Shown here: positions 8,977-17,330 of the stretch, one piece after another
How the letters are laid out: every line of letters begins with the position of its first letter
How positions within the stretch are numbered: position 1 is the first letter of the stretch
Source: Burkholderia lata
GTDB taxonomy: Bacteria > Pseudomonadota > Gammaproteobacteria > Burkholderiales > Burkholderiaceae
Assembly: GCF_902499335.1 (NCBI RefSeq)
Contig: NZ_CABVQK010000008.1
Location: 397,836-461,835 of the forward strand
Direction: 5' to 3'
DNA: 64,000 nt
Notes under the pieces: model-generated
The model's input: only the letters and a program-made list of their open reading frames with translations
Database searches by the model: none
What the model was told of the DNA's origin: nothing
Translations under genes and position numbers: made by a program

Positions 8977-9705
8977 ATGAGGATCCTGGTAGTCAACGTC
9001 AACACGACCGAGTCGATCACCGACGCGATCGCCGCGCAGGCGCAGGCCGCCGCGTCGCCGGGCACGGAGATCGTCGGGCTGACGCCGCGCTTCGGCGCGG
9101 AGTCGATCGAAGGCAACTTCGAGAGCTACCTCGCGGCGATCGCCGTGATGGATCGCGTGCTGAGCTACGACGAGCCGTACGATGCGGTGATCCAGGCCGG
9201 CTACGGCGAACACGGCCGCGAAGGGCTGCAGGAACTGCTGACGGTGCCCGTCGTCGACATCACCGAAGCGGCCGCGAGCGTCGCGATGCTGCTCGGCCAC
9301 CGTTACTCGGTCGTCACGACGCTCGACCGCACGGTGCCGCTGATCGAGGATCGCCTGAAGCTCGCCGGGCTCGACGCGCGCTGCGCGTCGGTGCGCGCGA
9401 GCGGCCTCGCGGTGCTCGAACTCGAGGAGAACCCGGCCCGCGCGATCGAATCGATCGTCGGCCAGGCGCAGCGCGCGGTGAAGGACGATCACGCGGAAGT
9501 GATCTGCCTCGGCTGCGGCGGGATGGCCGGCCTCGACCGGCAGATCGAGGAATGCACGGGCGTACCGGTCGTCGACGGCGTATCGGCCGCGGTCGCGCTC
9601 GCCGAGTCGCTGGTGCGCCTGAAGCTGAAGACGTCGAAGGTCCGCACCTACGCGCCGCCGCGCCCGAAGCGGATCGTCGGCTGGCCCGGCACCTTCGCAA
9701 AATGA
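8977..9705 (+). CDS. Hydantoin / Asp-Glu racemase family protein
   Basis: A 242-residue protein with two repeated alpha/beta domains of the Asp/Glu/hydantoin racemase superfamily. Hydantoin and allantoin racemases use two cysteines, one in each domain. The second is present (Cys180 in CLGCGGM). At the first site the family sequence A-C-F-G-D is replaced by AGYGEHG, so Gly75 stands where the first catalytic cysteine should be. The protein may therefore be a one-base enzyme, act on another substrate, or be a decarboxylase/isomerase-like variant. It lies 22 bases after the NCS1 permease and 61 bases before a LysR gene, a compact uptake/catabolism/regulator set. Confidence 0.75.
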   Translation: MRILVVNVNTTESITDAIAAQAQAAASPGTEIVGLTPRFGAESIEGNFESYLAAIAVMDRVLSYDEPYDAVIQAGYGEHGREGLQELLTVPVVDITEAAASVAMLLGHRYSVVTTLDRTVPLIEDRLKLAGLDARCASVRASGLAVLELEENPARAIESIVGQAQRAVKDDHAEVICLGCGGMAGLDRQIEECTGVPVVDGVSAAVALAESLVRLKLKTSKVRTYAPPRPKRIVGWPGTFAK

Positions 9706-9766
9706 CGCGCCGCCGGCCCGCTGCTGCGTCGCACTCGGGCATCGGGTTGCCGGGAGGCGGATCGGC

Positions 9767-10945
9767 ATGCGGGACCCACTAGACCCGAACACCCTGCCCC
9801 GCGACGTGTCCGACGCCGCGGGCGCGCTCGACGTGCTGGATGCGCGGCTGATGCGCATCCTGCTCGTGCTGCTGACCGAGCGCACCGTGTCGCGTGCGGC
9901 CGTGCGCCTGAACATGTCGCAGCCGGCCACCAGCGCCGCGCTCAAGCGCCTGCGCACGCTGCTCGGCGATCCGCTGCTGGTGCGCAGCCGCTACGGAATG
10001 GTGCCGACCGAATTCGGCGCGCGGCTGATCGAACCGCTGCGCAACGCGCTGCGCGTGATCGACTTCATCCGCATCCAGCAGCCGACGTTCGACGCGCGCA
10101 CGTCGGTGCGCACCTACCGGATCGGCTGCCCCGACTACCTGAACGTGCTGTTCGTGCCGAAGCTCGTCGCGCTGTTCCGCGAACGCGCGCCGAACGCACA
10201 GCTCGTGTTCCATCCGCTCGGCGACGGCTTCGACGACGAGCGCGCGCTCGCCGACGGCGAACTCGACGTCGTGATCGACAATCGCCCGGCACGCTCGTCG
10301 CGGTTCCGGCAGGACGACCTGTTCGACGACCGCGTCGTGTGCCTGATGCGCGCGACGCATCCGCTCGCACGGCGCGGCACGATGACGGCGGGCGATTTTT
10401 CCCAAGCCCCGCAGCTGTGCCCGACGCCGTCGTGGCTCGAAGCGTCCGGCGCGATCGACAAGCAGCTCGAACGGGTGGGCCTGCAGCGGCGGATCGTCGT
10501 CACGCTGCCGCACTTCGAACTCGCCGCGCATGCGCTCGTGCGCACCGACATGCTGCTGACCACCACGTACCGGCTCGCGCGGCACTATGCGAAGCTGCTG
10601 CCGCTCGCCGCCGTCGCGCTGCCGGCCGAACCGCCGGACATCGTGTACCGGATGACCTGGAACGAATCGGGTGAGTGTGCCGAAGGCGTGCGGTGGCTGC
10701 GCGGACTGATCGCGGAAGCGACGCGTGCGTGGCTCGATGCGGAAGCGATGCTGCCGGCTGTCGCGGCGGTGGCGGCCGGTGCAGCCTCGAACGCGGACGC
10801 GCGGAACGGCACGCCGGCCGCGGCCGATTCACCCGAGCCCACACGGCGTACGCGCCGCAGACAGGCGACGCATTGCCACGCCGCGCATCACCCGCGTGTC
10901 GCACATGCGGCACGCATCCACCGGCTCGCGACGAAGTCGCATTGA
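9767..10945 (+). CDS. LysR-family transcriptional regulator with long C-terminal tail
   Basis: A 392-residue LysR regulator. The winged helix-turn-helix covers about residues 20-80 (SRAAVRLNMSQPATSAALKR), followed by the periplasmic-binding-protein-like effector domain to about residue 320. The remaining roughly 70 residues are Ala-rich and then Arg/His-rich, longer than the usual 300-330 residue family. A GGGAGG ribosome site precedes ATG 9767. It is the last gene of the permease-racemase run, in the same orientation, and is the probable regulator of that set. Whether the basic tail is functional or simply read-through of GC-rich sequence is unclear. Confidence 0.85.
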   Translation: MRDPLDPNTLPRDVSDAAGALDVLDARLMRILLVLLTERTVSRAAVRLNMSQPATSAALKRLRTLLGDPLLVRSRYGMVPTEFGARLIEPLRNALRVIDFIRIQQPTFDARTSVRTYRIGCPDYLNVLFVPKLVALFRERAPNAQLVFHPLGDGFDDERALADGELDVVIDNRPARSSRFRQDDLFDDRVVCLMRATHPLARRGTMTAGDFSQAPQLCPTPSWLEASGAIDKQLERVGLQRRIVVTLPHFELAAHALVRTDMLLTTTYRLARHYAKLLPLAAVALPAEPPDIVYRMTWNESGECAEGVRWLRGLIAEATRAWLDAEAMLPAVAAVAAGAASNADARNGTPAAADSPEPTRRTRRRQATHCHAAHHPRVAHAARIHRLATKSH

Positions 10946-11078
10946 TCGCGCGCGATCGACAGGCGCGACAACCGGCCGATACGTCGTTCCAACTCCGTCG
11001 ACAAGCCGCATGGCACGACAACCCATCGCGAGACGCGATGTGCGCTGAAGCACTACGCGAATGAGCGACAGCGCGATT

Positions 11079-11201
11079 TCAAGCATGCCGCGCACGCGCG
11101 GGCAGCACGGACAGCAACGCGATCGCCCCGAGCATCGACAGCAGGATCGTGCGCGACGTCACCTGCGCTTCAAGCCCGCAGAACTCGGCCAGCGCCTTTC
11201 C
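11079..11201 (-). pseudogene. 41-codon remnant of a membrane-transporter C-terminus
   Basis: Directly after the amber stop of the neighbouring MFS gene, the same frame continues for 40 codons to a TGA. It encodes GKALAEFCGLEAQ, then a hydrophobic helix (TILLSMLGAIALLSVLP) and ends ARVRHA. This is what the last helix and tail of a transporter look like, yet the upstream MFS protein already has a complete C-terminus. No start codon or ribosome site is evident. It is read as the surviving 3' end of another transporter gene, left when the adjacent MFS gene was inserted or recombined. It could also be a read-through extension. Confidence 0.45.
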
Positions 11202-12509
11202 CTAGATGGCATGACTGGCCGAGACCCTGGCAACTCGCGCGGGCACCAGGCGAACCAGGAGAAGCATCCCTGTCAACAGCAGGCTCGCTACCACCGTGAG
11301 GGCAACATATGGCGTGCCATAGCGGCTGGTGAGCATGCCCATCAGCCCCGAGCCAAACGCGCCACCGAGTGATCCCAATGCGCTGATCATTGCGATGCCG
11401 GCCGGCGCGCTACGCTTGTCGAGTTGCGCGGTCGGAATCGTCCAGAACAGGATCGGCACCGTGAACATGGATAGCTGCGCCACGCAGACCAGTCCGACCG
11501 TGGCACGAATATCGCCCACCGCGAACTGCAGCAACACAAGGCATAGCGCGGTGGCAAGGAAGCAGCCGGCCAGATGCCAGCGTCGCTCAAGGTAGCGATC
11601 GGAGCTGTACGCAATCAGCACGTTGCCGACCATCGTGAAGGCAGAAATCAGGCCGGACAGCTTGCCAATGGTTGCAATGCTGGAGACGCCGGCAGCCTTC
11701 AGGATGGTGGGCGTCCAGAACGTGACGGTGCTCAGGCCCAGATGGACGCTGAAGTAGACGACCGTCAATCCGATCACGCGCCGATCGAGCAGAATCGAAA
11801 GCAGCGATGCCCGGCCTGCCAACACCATCGCGTTGTCTTGCGTCGCCTGGAGATCGCGCACGAGCATTTCCCGTTCCGCATCGGACAGCCAGGTCACGCT
11901 TTCGGGACGATCACTCAACAGGAACGGCGCGAGTATCCCCAGTGCAACCGCCGGCAGACCTTCGAGCAGGAACAGCCACTGCCATCCGTGCAGGCCCCAG
12001 CTGCCTTGCATCCGGTTCATGATCCAGCCCGATAGCGGGCCGCCCGTGATACCGGCGATCGGCACGGCGAGCAGAAGGAGGCTGTTGACGCGCGCACGCA
12101 CTTTGTCGGGAAACCAGTACGAGAGATACAACATCAGGCCCGGAAAGAATCCAGCCTCCGCCGCCCCCAACAGGAAGCGCACGAGGTAAAGCGATGCAGC
12201 ACCGCTGACGAACATCTGCGCGACCGTACACATGCCCCAGAGCACCATGATCCTCAGCAGCGTCCGCTTCGCGCCAATGCGCGCAAGCAGCAGATTGCTG
12301 GGCAACTCGAACGCGGCATAGCTCACGTAGAACACGCCCGTTGCAACACCAAAGACCGTCTCGCTCAACCCGAGATCCGCCAGGAACTGCAGCTTTGCGA
12401 AGCTGATGTTGACCCGGTCGACGAAGTTCAGGACGTAACACAGAAACAAGAACGGCAAGATCCGGAGCGCGATCTTTTGATAGAGCCGTGAAGACCGAAA
12501 CAGGGACAT
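11202..12509 (-). CDS. MFS transporter, anion:cation symporter (phthalate permease-like) family
   Basis: A 435-residue twelve-helix carrier. The family marks are the FVDRVNISFAKLQFL segment after helix 1 and RFLLGAAEAGFFPGL at helix 4-5, closely resembling the nicT product at 5.5 kb. Members import organic anions such as hydroxyphenylacetate, phthalate, tartrate or glucarate; nothing nearby fixes the substrate. ATG 12509 is preceded by GAGGAG at eight bases, so the longer open frame is rejected. Base composition is less GC-biased than that of the flanking genes, and the gene stands alone between a LysR gene and a drug-type MFS gene, so acquisition by transfer is plausible. A 41-codon remnant follows in frame. 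Confidence 0.85.
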   Translation of the reverse strand: MSLFRSSRLYQKIALRILPFLFLCYVLNFVDRVNISFAKLQFLADLGLSETVFGVATGVFYVSYAAFELPSNLLLARIGAKRTLLRIMVLWGMCTVAQMFVSGAASLYLVRFLLGAAEAGFFPGLMLYLSYWFPDKVRARVNSLLLLAVPIAGITGGPLSGWIMNRMQGSWGLHGWQWLFLLEGLPAVALGILAPFLLSDRPESVTWLSDAEREMLVRDLQATQDNAMVLAGRASLLSILLDRRVIGLTVVYFSVHLGLSTVTFWTPTILKAAGVSSIATIGKLSGLISAFTMVGNVLIAYSSDRYLERRWHLAGCFLATALCLVLLQFAVGDIRATVGLVCVAQLSMFTVPILFWTIPTAQLDKRSAPAGIAMISALGSLGGAFGSGLMGMLTSRYGTPYVALTVVASLLLTGMLLLVRLVPARVARVSASHAI

Positions 12510-12743
12510 TGGCACTCCTCTACGTCTGGGCTGGATAACGACTCGATCCTTGTCGCATACACGACAGGCGGTGCGGTGACCGAATCCGGAGGCACCATCC
12601 GTCGATATCGGCGACCGCGACGGCAGCGCTCGGGCACGACGGAAATGGGCCATTGGACCGAGGCATGCAAGCCCTTACGGTGTGCCGCCATCCCGCTCGA
12701 CCCTGCGGCAAATTCTAGATTGCCGACGCGGCATCACGCCCTT

Positions 12744-12803
12744 GGTAATTTCCCTTAAATCCCGTATTTTGGAATTTTAATAAATTTCTGTCGGGAAATT
12801 TAC
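12744..12803. repeat. Inverted repeat around an AT-rich island
   Basis: Arms GGTAATTTCCC (12744-12754) and GGGAAATTTAC (12793-12803) are near-perfect inverted copies separated by 38 bases of AT-rich sequence. The right arm overlaps the -35 box of the candidate leftward promoter, so an operator role is reasonable but unproven. Confidence 0.45.
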
Positions 12804-12805
12804 AA
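12777..12805 (-). promoter_or_regulatory. Candidate sigma-70 promoter for the MFS gene at 11.2-12.5 kb
   Basis: On the minus strand TTGTAA (12805-12800) and TATTAA (12782-12777) are separated by 17 bases. Each matches four of six consensus positions. It lies within the only AT-rich tract upstream of the gene and between the arms of an inverted repeat. Confidence 0.4.
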
Positions 12806-12933
12806 GACGAAAGAAACATCAATTCCCCAATGAGGAACCTGCGCAAAAATCGAGCCGCACGGCGCGCCATCGCGTTCGCAGCCGGCCCGATTGCAGGCAT
12901 GCGCCATGCGCGACCGCACACCGGGATGCCGCG

Positions 12934-14502
12934 CTACGCGTCGCGCATCGGTTGCGCAAGCAACTTGTAGGCGACGACGGCCGCGACCAGCGCGAGCACG
13001 CCGCTCACCGTCAGCGCATTGGCGAACCCGCTCGCGAACGCGACGGGCGCCGCCTGCGCGAGCGCACCGGCGGCCGACGGCGGCACCCGCTCGAGCGCCC
13101 GCGCCAGGTCGCCGGCCAGCAGGCTCGACATGAACGAAGCATCGGCGAACGCGCGCAGGCCGGGCGCGGCAGACAGCAGCCGGTCGAGCCGCGCATGCGT
13201 GCTCGCCGCCAGCACCGCGCCGAGCACGCCGACGGCCGTCACGATCGCCGAGAAGCGCGTCGTCGTGCTGATGCCCGACGCCATGCCCGTGCGGTTCGGC
13301 GGCACGCACGCCATGATCGCCTTCTGCGTGTCGCCGTTCATGATCCCCGCGCCGCACCCCGTCACGAACATGCCGAGCGCGACGAGCCGGTAGTCGCCGC
13401 TGGCCGTCAGCGCCGCGGTCGCGAGGTTGCCCGCGCCGATCAGCGCGAGCCCGCCCGCGAGCACGCCGCCGGACGACACGCGCGCGGCCAGCGCCGCGCC
13501 GAGCGAGGGCCCGGCGATCATCGCGAACGCGAACGGCAGCATCCCGAGCCCCGCGTCGATCGCCGACATCCCGAACGCGTTCTGCAGGTACAGCGGCAGG
13601 AACGTCATCATCACCTGCGCGCACGCCGCATAGCCGAACATCGCGAGCACGGCGCCGACGAAGCGCGGCTGGCGGAACAGCGCGAGATCGATCATCGGCC
13701 GCGCCTGCCAGCGCTCCGCGCCGATGAACGCCGCGAACAGCGCGGCGGCGAGCGCGAGCCGGCCGAGCGTCGCGGCCGACAGCCAGCCGTGCGACGGCGC
13801 GCCGATCAGCGCCGCGATCGCGCACGCGAGCGCCGCACCGAACAGCAGGCTGCCGGCCGCGTCCACGCGCTTCGCGTGCGGATCGCGCGACTCGTCGATC
13901 GCCACGCGCGCACCGGCCGCGAGCAGCAGGCAGACGGGCAGGTTCAGCAGGAACACCCAGCGCCAGCCGATCCATTGCGTGATCGCGCCGCCGACGAGCG
14001 GCGCGATGGCCGTCGCGATCCCCATGCACATGCCCCAGATCGCCCACGCGCGCGCCCGTTCGCGCCCTTCCGGAAAACGGTTCGCGATCACCGCGAGCGC
14101 GGCCGTCAGCAGCAGCGCGGCGCCGCCGCCCTTCACCGCCCGCGCGGCGATCAGCCAGCCGGCCGACGGCGCGACGCCGCAGCCGAGCGACGCGAGAAAG
14201 AACAGCGCGAGCCCCGTGAAGAGCATCCGCTTGCGCCCGAACCGGTCGGCGAGCCCGCCGGCCGGCAGCAGGCACGCGGCGAACGCGGTCATGTACGCGC
14301 TCACGACCCATTCGATATCGGCGAAGCTCGCGTGGAAACTGCGCGCGATGCTCGGCAGCGACACGGCGACGACGTTCGTGTCGAGCACGATCAGCGAGCA
14401 GGTCGCGGACGCGACGGCGAGCGTCGCGGCGGCAGGCATGCGGGCGCCCGGGCGCGGGGTGGCAGCCGCGCCCGCGCGCGACGCCGGTGAAGACTGGGAC
14501 AT
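12934..14502 (-). CDS. MFS drug-efflux transporter, EmrB/QacA (DHA2) family
   Basis: A 522-residue protein with about fourteen helices, the size and topology of DHA2 proton antiporters. Recognisable motifs are LDTNVVAVSLPSIA in helix 1 (family motif D1), GGLADRFGRKRML (motif A) between helices 2 and 3, and the glycine-rich antiporter motif in helix 5. Such pumps export dyes, antibiotics or antiseptics, with or without a membrane-fusion partner; none is encoded here. GGAG lies six bases before ATG 14502. A LysR gene starts 100 bases away on the other strand with a dyad between them, the usual arrangement for a regulator and the pump it controls. Confidence 0.88.
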   Translation of the reverse strand: MSQSSPASRAGAAATPRPGARMPAAATLAVASATCSLIVLDTNVVAVSLPSIARSFHASFADIEWVVSAYMTAFAACLLPAGGLADRFGRKRMLFTGLALFFLASLGCGVAPSAGWLIAARAVKGGGAALLLTAALAVIANRFPEGRERARAWAIWGMCMGIATAIAPLVGGAITQWIGWRWVFLLNLPVCLLLAAGARVAIDESRDPHAKRVDAAGSLLFGAALACAIAALIGAPSHGWLSAATLGRLALAAALFAAFIGAERWQARPMIDLALFRQPRFVGAVLAMFGYAACAQVMMTFLPLYLQNAFGMSAIDAGLGMLPFAFAMIAGPSLGAALAARVSSGGVLAGGLALIGAGNLATAALTASGDYRLVALGMFVTGCGAGIMNGDTQKAIMACVPPNRTGMASGISTTTRFSAIVTAVGVLGAVLAASTHARLDRLLSAAPGLRAFADASFMSSLLAGDLARALERVPPSAAGALAQAAPVAFASGFANALTVSGVLALVAAVVAYKLLAQPMRDA

Positions 14503-14549
14503 CGGCTACTCCGGAACAGGATGAACGAACCGTATGCTAGGCTTGGCCA

Positions 14550-14569
14550 GTATTGCCTGTCATTGATAC
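14550..14569. promoter_or_regulatory. Candidate LysR-type operator between divergent MFS and LysR genes
   Basis: GTAT-N12-ATAC, an interrupted dyad of the T-N(11-13)-A kind bound by LysR proteins. It lies in the 100-base divergent gap, 33 bases from the LysR start. Confidence 0.4.
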
Positions 14570-14602
14570 TCCGATGCTGTTTTATTGACGAAAATTGCAA
14601 TC

Positions 14603-15493
14603 ATGGACCGGCTCGAATTCCGTCACGTGCGCGCGTTTCTGAGCGTCGCGCAACACCTGCACTTCGCCCGTGCGGCCGAAGCGCTCGACATGGCGCCGCC
14701 CGCGCTCACGCGGCAGATCCAGGAGGCCGAACGCGTGCTCGGCGTGCGCCTCTTTCACCGGTCGCGCCGCGCGGTCACGCTGAGCGCGGCCGGCGAGGCC
14801 TATCTCGCCGAGGCGAGCGCCGCGGTCGAGCACCTGCAGCGCGGCCGCGAACTCGCCGCGCTGGCCGAGCGCGGCGAGCTCGGCCGGATCGAGATCGGCT
14901 ATGTGTCGTCGGCCGTCTATTCGGGCACGCTGCAGCGCACCGTCGGCGCGTTTCGTGACGCGCACCCGCGCATCGAGCTGAACCTGCGCGAAGTGCCGAT
15001 GGACGACGTCGCGAACCAGCTCGACACGGGCCGGCTCGACCTCGCGTACGTGCGCCCGCCGCTGCCGCTGCCCGGCGGCCTGCGGATCGTCACGCTGCAG
15101 CGCGACGTGTTCGTCGCGGCCGTGCCGGCCGGTTCGCGCTACGCATCGATGGCCGCCCTTCGCGCGGCCGACCTCGCCGACGCGCGCTTCGCGGTACCCG
15201 AACAGGAGCGCGGCACGCTCGAAGTCGCGCGCCGCGGCCGTTTCGCGCCGCTGATCGCCGCCCGCCCGGGCGGCCTGCTCGCGGTGCTCGCGTGCGTATC
15301 CGTGAACGGCTGGGTCGCGGTGATTCCCGATGCGCTCGCCGGCTGCGTGTCGCTGCCGGGCGTCGTGTACCGGCCGATCGCCGGCAAGCCGATCACGTCG
15401 GAACTGGCGCTCGCGCATCGGCGCTTCGAAAAGGCGCCGGCGGTGCGCGCGTTCCTGCGGACGGTTTCATCGGCCGCGCAAGACCCCGCATGA
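14603..15493 (+). CDS. LysR-family transcriptional regulator (divergent from DHA2 pump)
   Basis: A 296-residue LysR protein. The DNA-binding domain covers residues 1-60 (RAAEALDMAPPALTRQIQEAE is the helix-turn-helix), a linker helix follows, and the effector-binding domain spans about 90-290. ATG 14603 is used; a TTG 18 bases upstream is in frame but has no better ribosome site. Members of this branch commonly activate a neighbouring aromatic-acid or efflux gene in response to its substrate. The divergent position 100 bases from the fourteen-helix pump points to that gene as its target. The inducer cannot be read from the sequence. Confidence 0.87.
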   Translation: MDRLEFRHVRAFLSVAQHLHFARAAEALDMAPPALTRQIQEAERVLGVRLFHRSRRAVTLSAAGEAYLAEASAAVEHLQRGRELAALAERGELGRIEIGYVSSAVYSGTLQRTVGAFRDAHPRIELNLREVPMDDVANQLDTGRLDLAYVRPPLPLPGGLRIVTLQRDVFVAAVPAGSRYASMAALRAADLADARFAVPEQERGTLEVARRGRFAPLIAARPGGLLAVLACVSVNGWVAVIPDALAGCVSLPGVVYRPIAGKPITSELALAHRRFEKAPAVRAFLRTVSSAAQDPA

Positions 15494-15641
15494 AACGCCC
15501 GCGTGCGGCGATCTCGGCCATGCCGGCGGTCGCCACGCGAATATGCATTGCACGATTCGATGTTTGTCGGCCGGAAACCGATTCCGTAACCTGCCCGGCA
15601 GCCGCGCCGCCCGTGCGCGGATCACCGAGGACACCCCGCCG

Positions 15642-16628
15642 ATGAACCCATCCTCCGCTCCGGCGCGCCGCCGCGTGCTGCAACGTCTTGCCGCCCTCGC
15701 CGCCGCGCCGCTCGCCGGCGGCATCGCAGGGCCCGCCGATGCGGCCGGCGCCGACCTGTCGGGCGTCACGCTCGTGCTCGGCGACCAGGCCGGCGGCTTG
15801 CGCGCGCTCGCCGAAGCCGCGCGCGTGCTCGACGGTACGCGTTACCGGTTCCGCTGGGCCAACTTCCAGGGTGCCGCGCCGCTGTTCGAGGCGCAGCGCG
15901 CGGGCGCGATCGATCTCGCACCGGCCGGCGACCTGCCGGTGCTGACGGCCGCGCTCGGCGACCCGTCGTTGCGGATCGTCGCGACACGCGTCGGCTCGCC
16001 GGCGTCGCTCGGCATCGTCGTGCAGCCCGATTCGCCGGTCCGCACCGTCGCCGACCTGAAAGGGCAAACCGTCGTCGTGTCGTCCGCGCGCGGCAGCATC
16101 TCGCAGTACCAGTTGTACGGCGCGCTCCGCGAACACGGCCTCGCGCCGAGTGACGTCGACGTGCGCTTCGTGCTGCCCGTCGATGCGTTCGCCGCGTTCG
16201 AGGCGAAGCGGATCGGCATCTGGGCGACGTTCGACCCGTACTACGGGCATGCGGTACGGCGCGGCGCACGCATCGTCCGCGACGGCAGCGGCATCAATTC
16301 CGGGCTGGCGTTCCTCACGTCGCCGGTCGAAACGCTCGACGATCGCGCGAAGCGCGCGGCGCTCGCGGACGTGCTGGCACGGCTCGCCCGCGCGGGCCAA
16401 TGGGCGCTCGCGCACCCGGCCGACTATGCGAGCGTCTATGCGTCGCTCACTCGCCTGCCGCCCGACGCGGCCACCGACATCACGCGCCGGGCCGCACTCG
16501 CGCAGCGCAGCCTCAGCGGCACCGACATCGACGCGCTGCAGCGTGTCGCCGACCGCGCGGCAGCCGACGCGATCCTGCCGCGGCGCGTCGATGTCGGCGC
16601 GATCGCGATCCGCAATGTGTCTGCCTGA
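15642..16628 (+). CDS. ABC importer substrate-binding protein, sulfonate/nitrate (SsuA-like), orphan
   Basis: A 328-residue periplasmic-binding protein of the SsuA/TauA/NMT1 group. The leader has a twin arginine (ARRRVLQRLAALAAAPLAGG), suggesting Tat export, with cleavage near residue 35. The two-lobed fold shows typical motifs: LVLGDQAGGLRAL at the start, GAIDLAPAGDLPVL and a VADLKGQTVVVSS strand-turn. It would bind aliphatic sulfonates or a similar anion. There is no permease or ATPase gene beside it; the nearest complete set is at 32-35 kb on the same strand, so it may lend binding capacity to a remote transporter. A GAGG site lies twelve bases before the ATG. Confidence 0.82.
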   Translation: MNPSSAPARRRVLQRLAALAAAPLAGGIAGPADAAGADLSGVTLVLGDQAGGLRALAEAARVLDGTRYRFRWANFQGAAPLFEAQRAGAIDLAPAGDLPVLTAALGDPSLRIVATRVGSPASLGIVVQPDSPVRTVADLKGQTVVVSSARGSISQYQLYGALREHGLAPSDVDVRFVLPVDAFAAFEAKRIGIWATFDPYYGHAVRRGARIVRDGSGINSGLAFLTSPVETLDDRAKRAALADVLARLARAGQWALAHPADYASVYASLTRLPPDAATDITRRAALAQRSLSGTDIDALQRVADRAAADAILPRRVDVGAIAIRNVSA

Positions 16629-16650
16629 ACGATGACGCGCGTGGCGGCGC

Positions 16651-17025
16651 TCAGCGCGGCCGCGCCATATCGAGGTCCGGCACGTCGTCGCCAAAAGTAG
16701 AAGCGACGAGCGTGCGCATCGCGGCGACCAGCAGCGTCGGGCCCGACTGGTTGAACGTGCAGCGCTCGCCTGCAGCGGGCACGGCCCGGTACAGCACGGC
16801 CCGCCACGGGCCGCGCCCGCCGTCGCGCTCGAATGCGGCGAACGGCAAGCGCTCGACGATCGGGCCGCCGTCCGTCCACGATGTCGACGGCGCGAACGGA
16901 GCCGACGCACCGCCCGCCGCGCGAATCGACGTGCACCCGGATGCATCGGCGCGCGGGGCGTCATGGCCAACGGCAACCGCGACCCAGTAATCCAGCGGCG
17001 CGCCTGTCAGATCCTGGACTTGCAT
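16651..17025 (-). CDS. NinX-like phage protein (DUF2591)
   Basis: A 124-residue protein. Its pattern fits the DUF2591 / phage P22 NinX family: an opening DLTGAPLDYWVAVAVGHDA, a central STSWTDGGPIVER and a closing GPTLLVAAMRTLVASTFGD. These proteins are found in temperate phages and in scattered bacterial loci; their function is unknown. ATG 17025 is preferred over an upstream in-frame start because GGAG sits six bases before it. No other phage gene is adjacent, but the neighbour on the right is a GtrB-like enzyme of the type carried by serotype-converting phages. Confidence 0.75.
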   Translation of the reverse strand: MQVQDLTGAPLDYWVAVAVGHDAPRADASGCTSIRAAGGASAPFAPSTSWTDGGPIVERLPFAAFERDGGRGPWRAVLYRAVPAAGERCTFNQSGPTLLVAAMRTLVASTFGDDVPDLDMARPR

Positions 17026-17330
17026 GACTGTCTCCGTCACCGTCGTCGTCAAGTCGACATGCTAACCGTTGCACACGCGTCCGTTGCAGTCTCCGACGAT
17101 GCCGCGGCACCGTGCCGTCGCGCCGGCCCTACTGCTGAAGCGCGACGCCTGCTCCTTCCGCGCGGAGCGGCCAACCGTCGCGGCCCGGCCGCTGCGTCGC
17201 GCCTGCATCAATTCGTGTTACGAATCCCCGAATCCTGCCTACAATGGATCGGAACACCTGTCGTCCGGCCTGCAGCGGACGACAACCGGATCCATACGGT
17301 GCAGCGCAGGCCGGATCTCTCGGGGGACGT

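Larger units (their letters stand above)
12510..12933. other. Intergenic region between two minus-strand MFS genes
   Basis: The 424 bases contain no supportable gene. The right half is an AT-rich island holding an imperfect inverted repeat (12744-12803) and a plausible leftward promoter. The left half would be a 5' untranslated leader of roughly 260 bases for the 11.2-12.5 kb gene. Confidence 0.5.

Noticed and set aside
11061..11372. Plus-strand frame starting MSDSAISSMP
   Set aside because: It lies opposite the MFS gene and its remnant, and has no domain or ribosome site.
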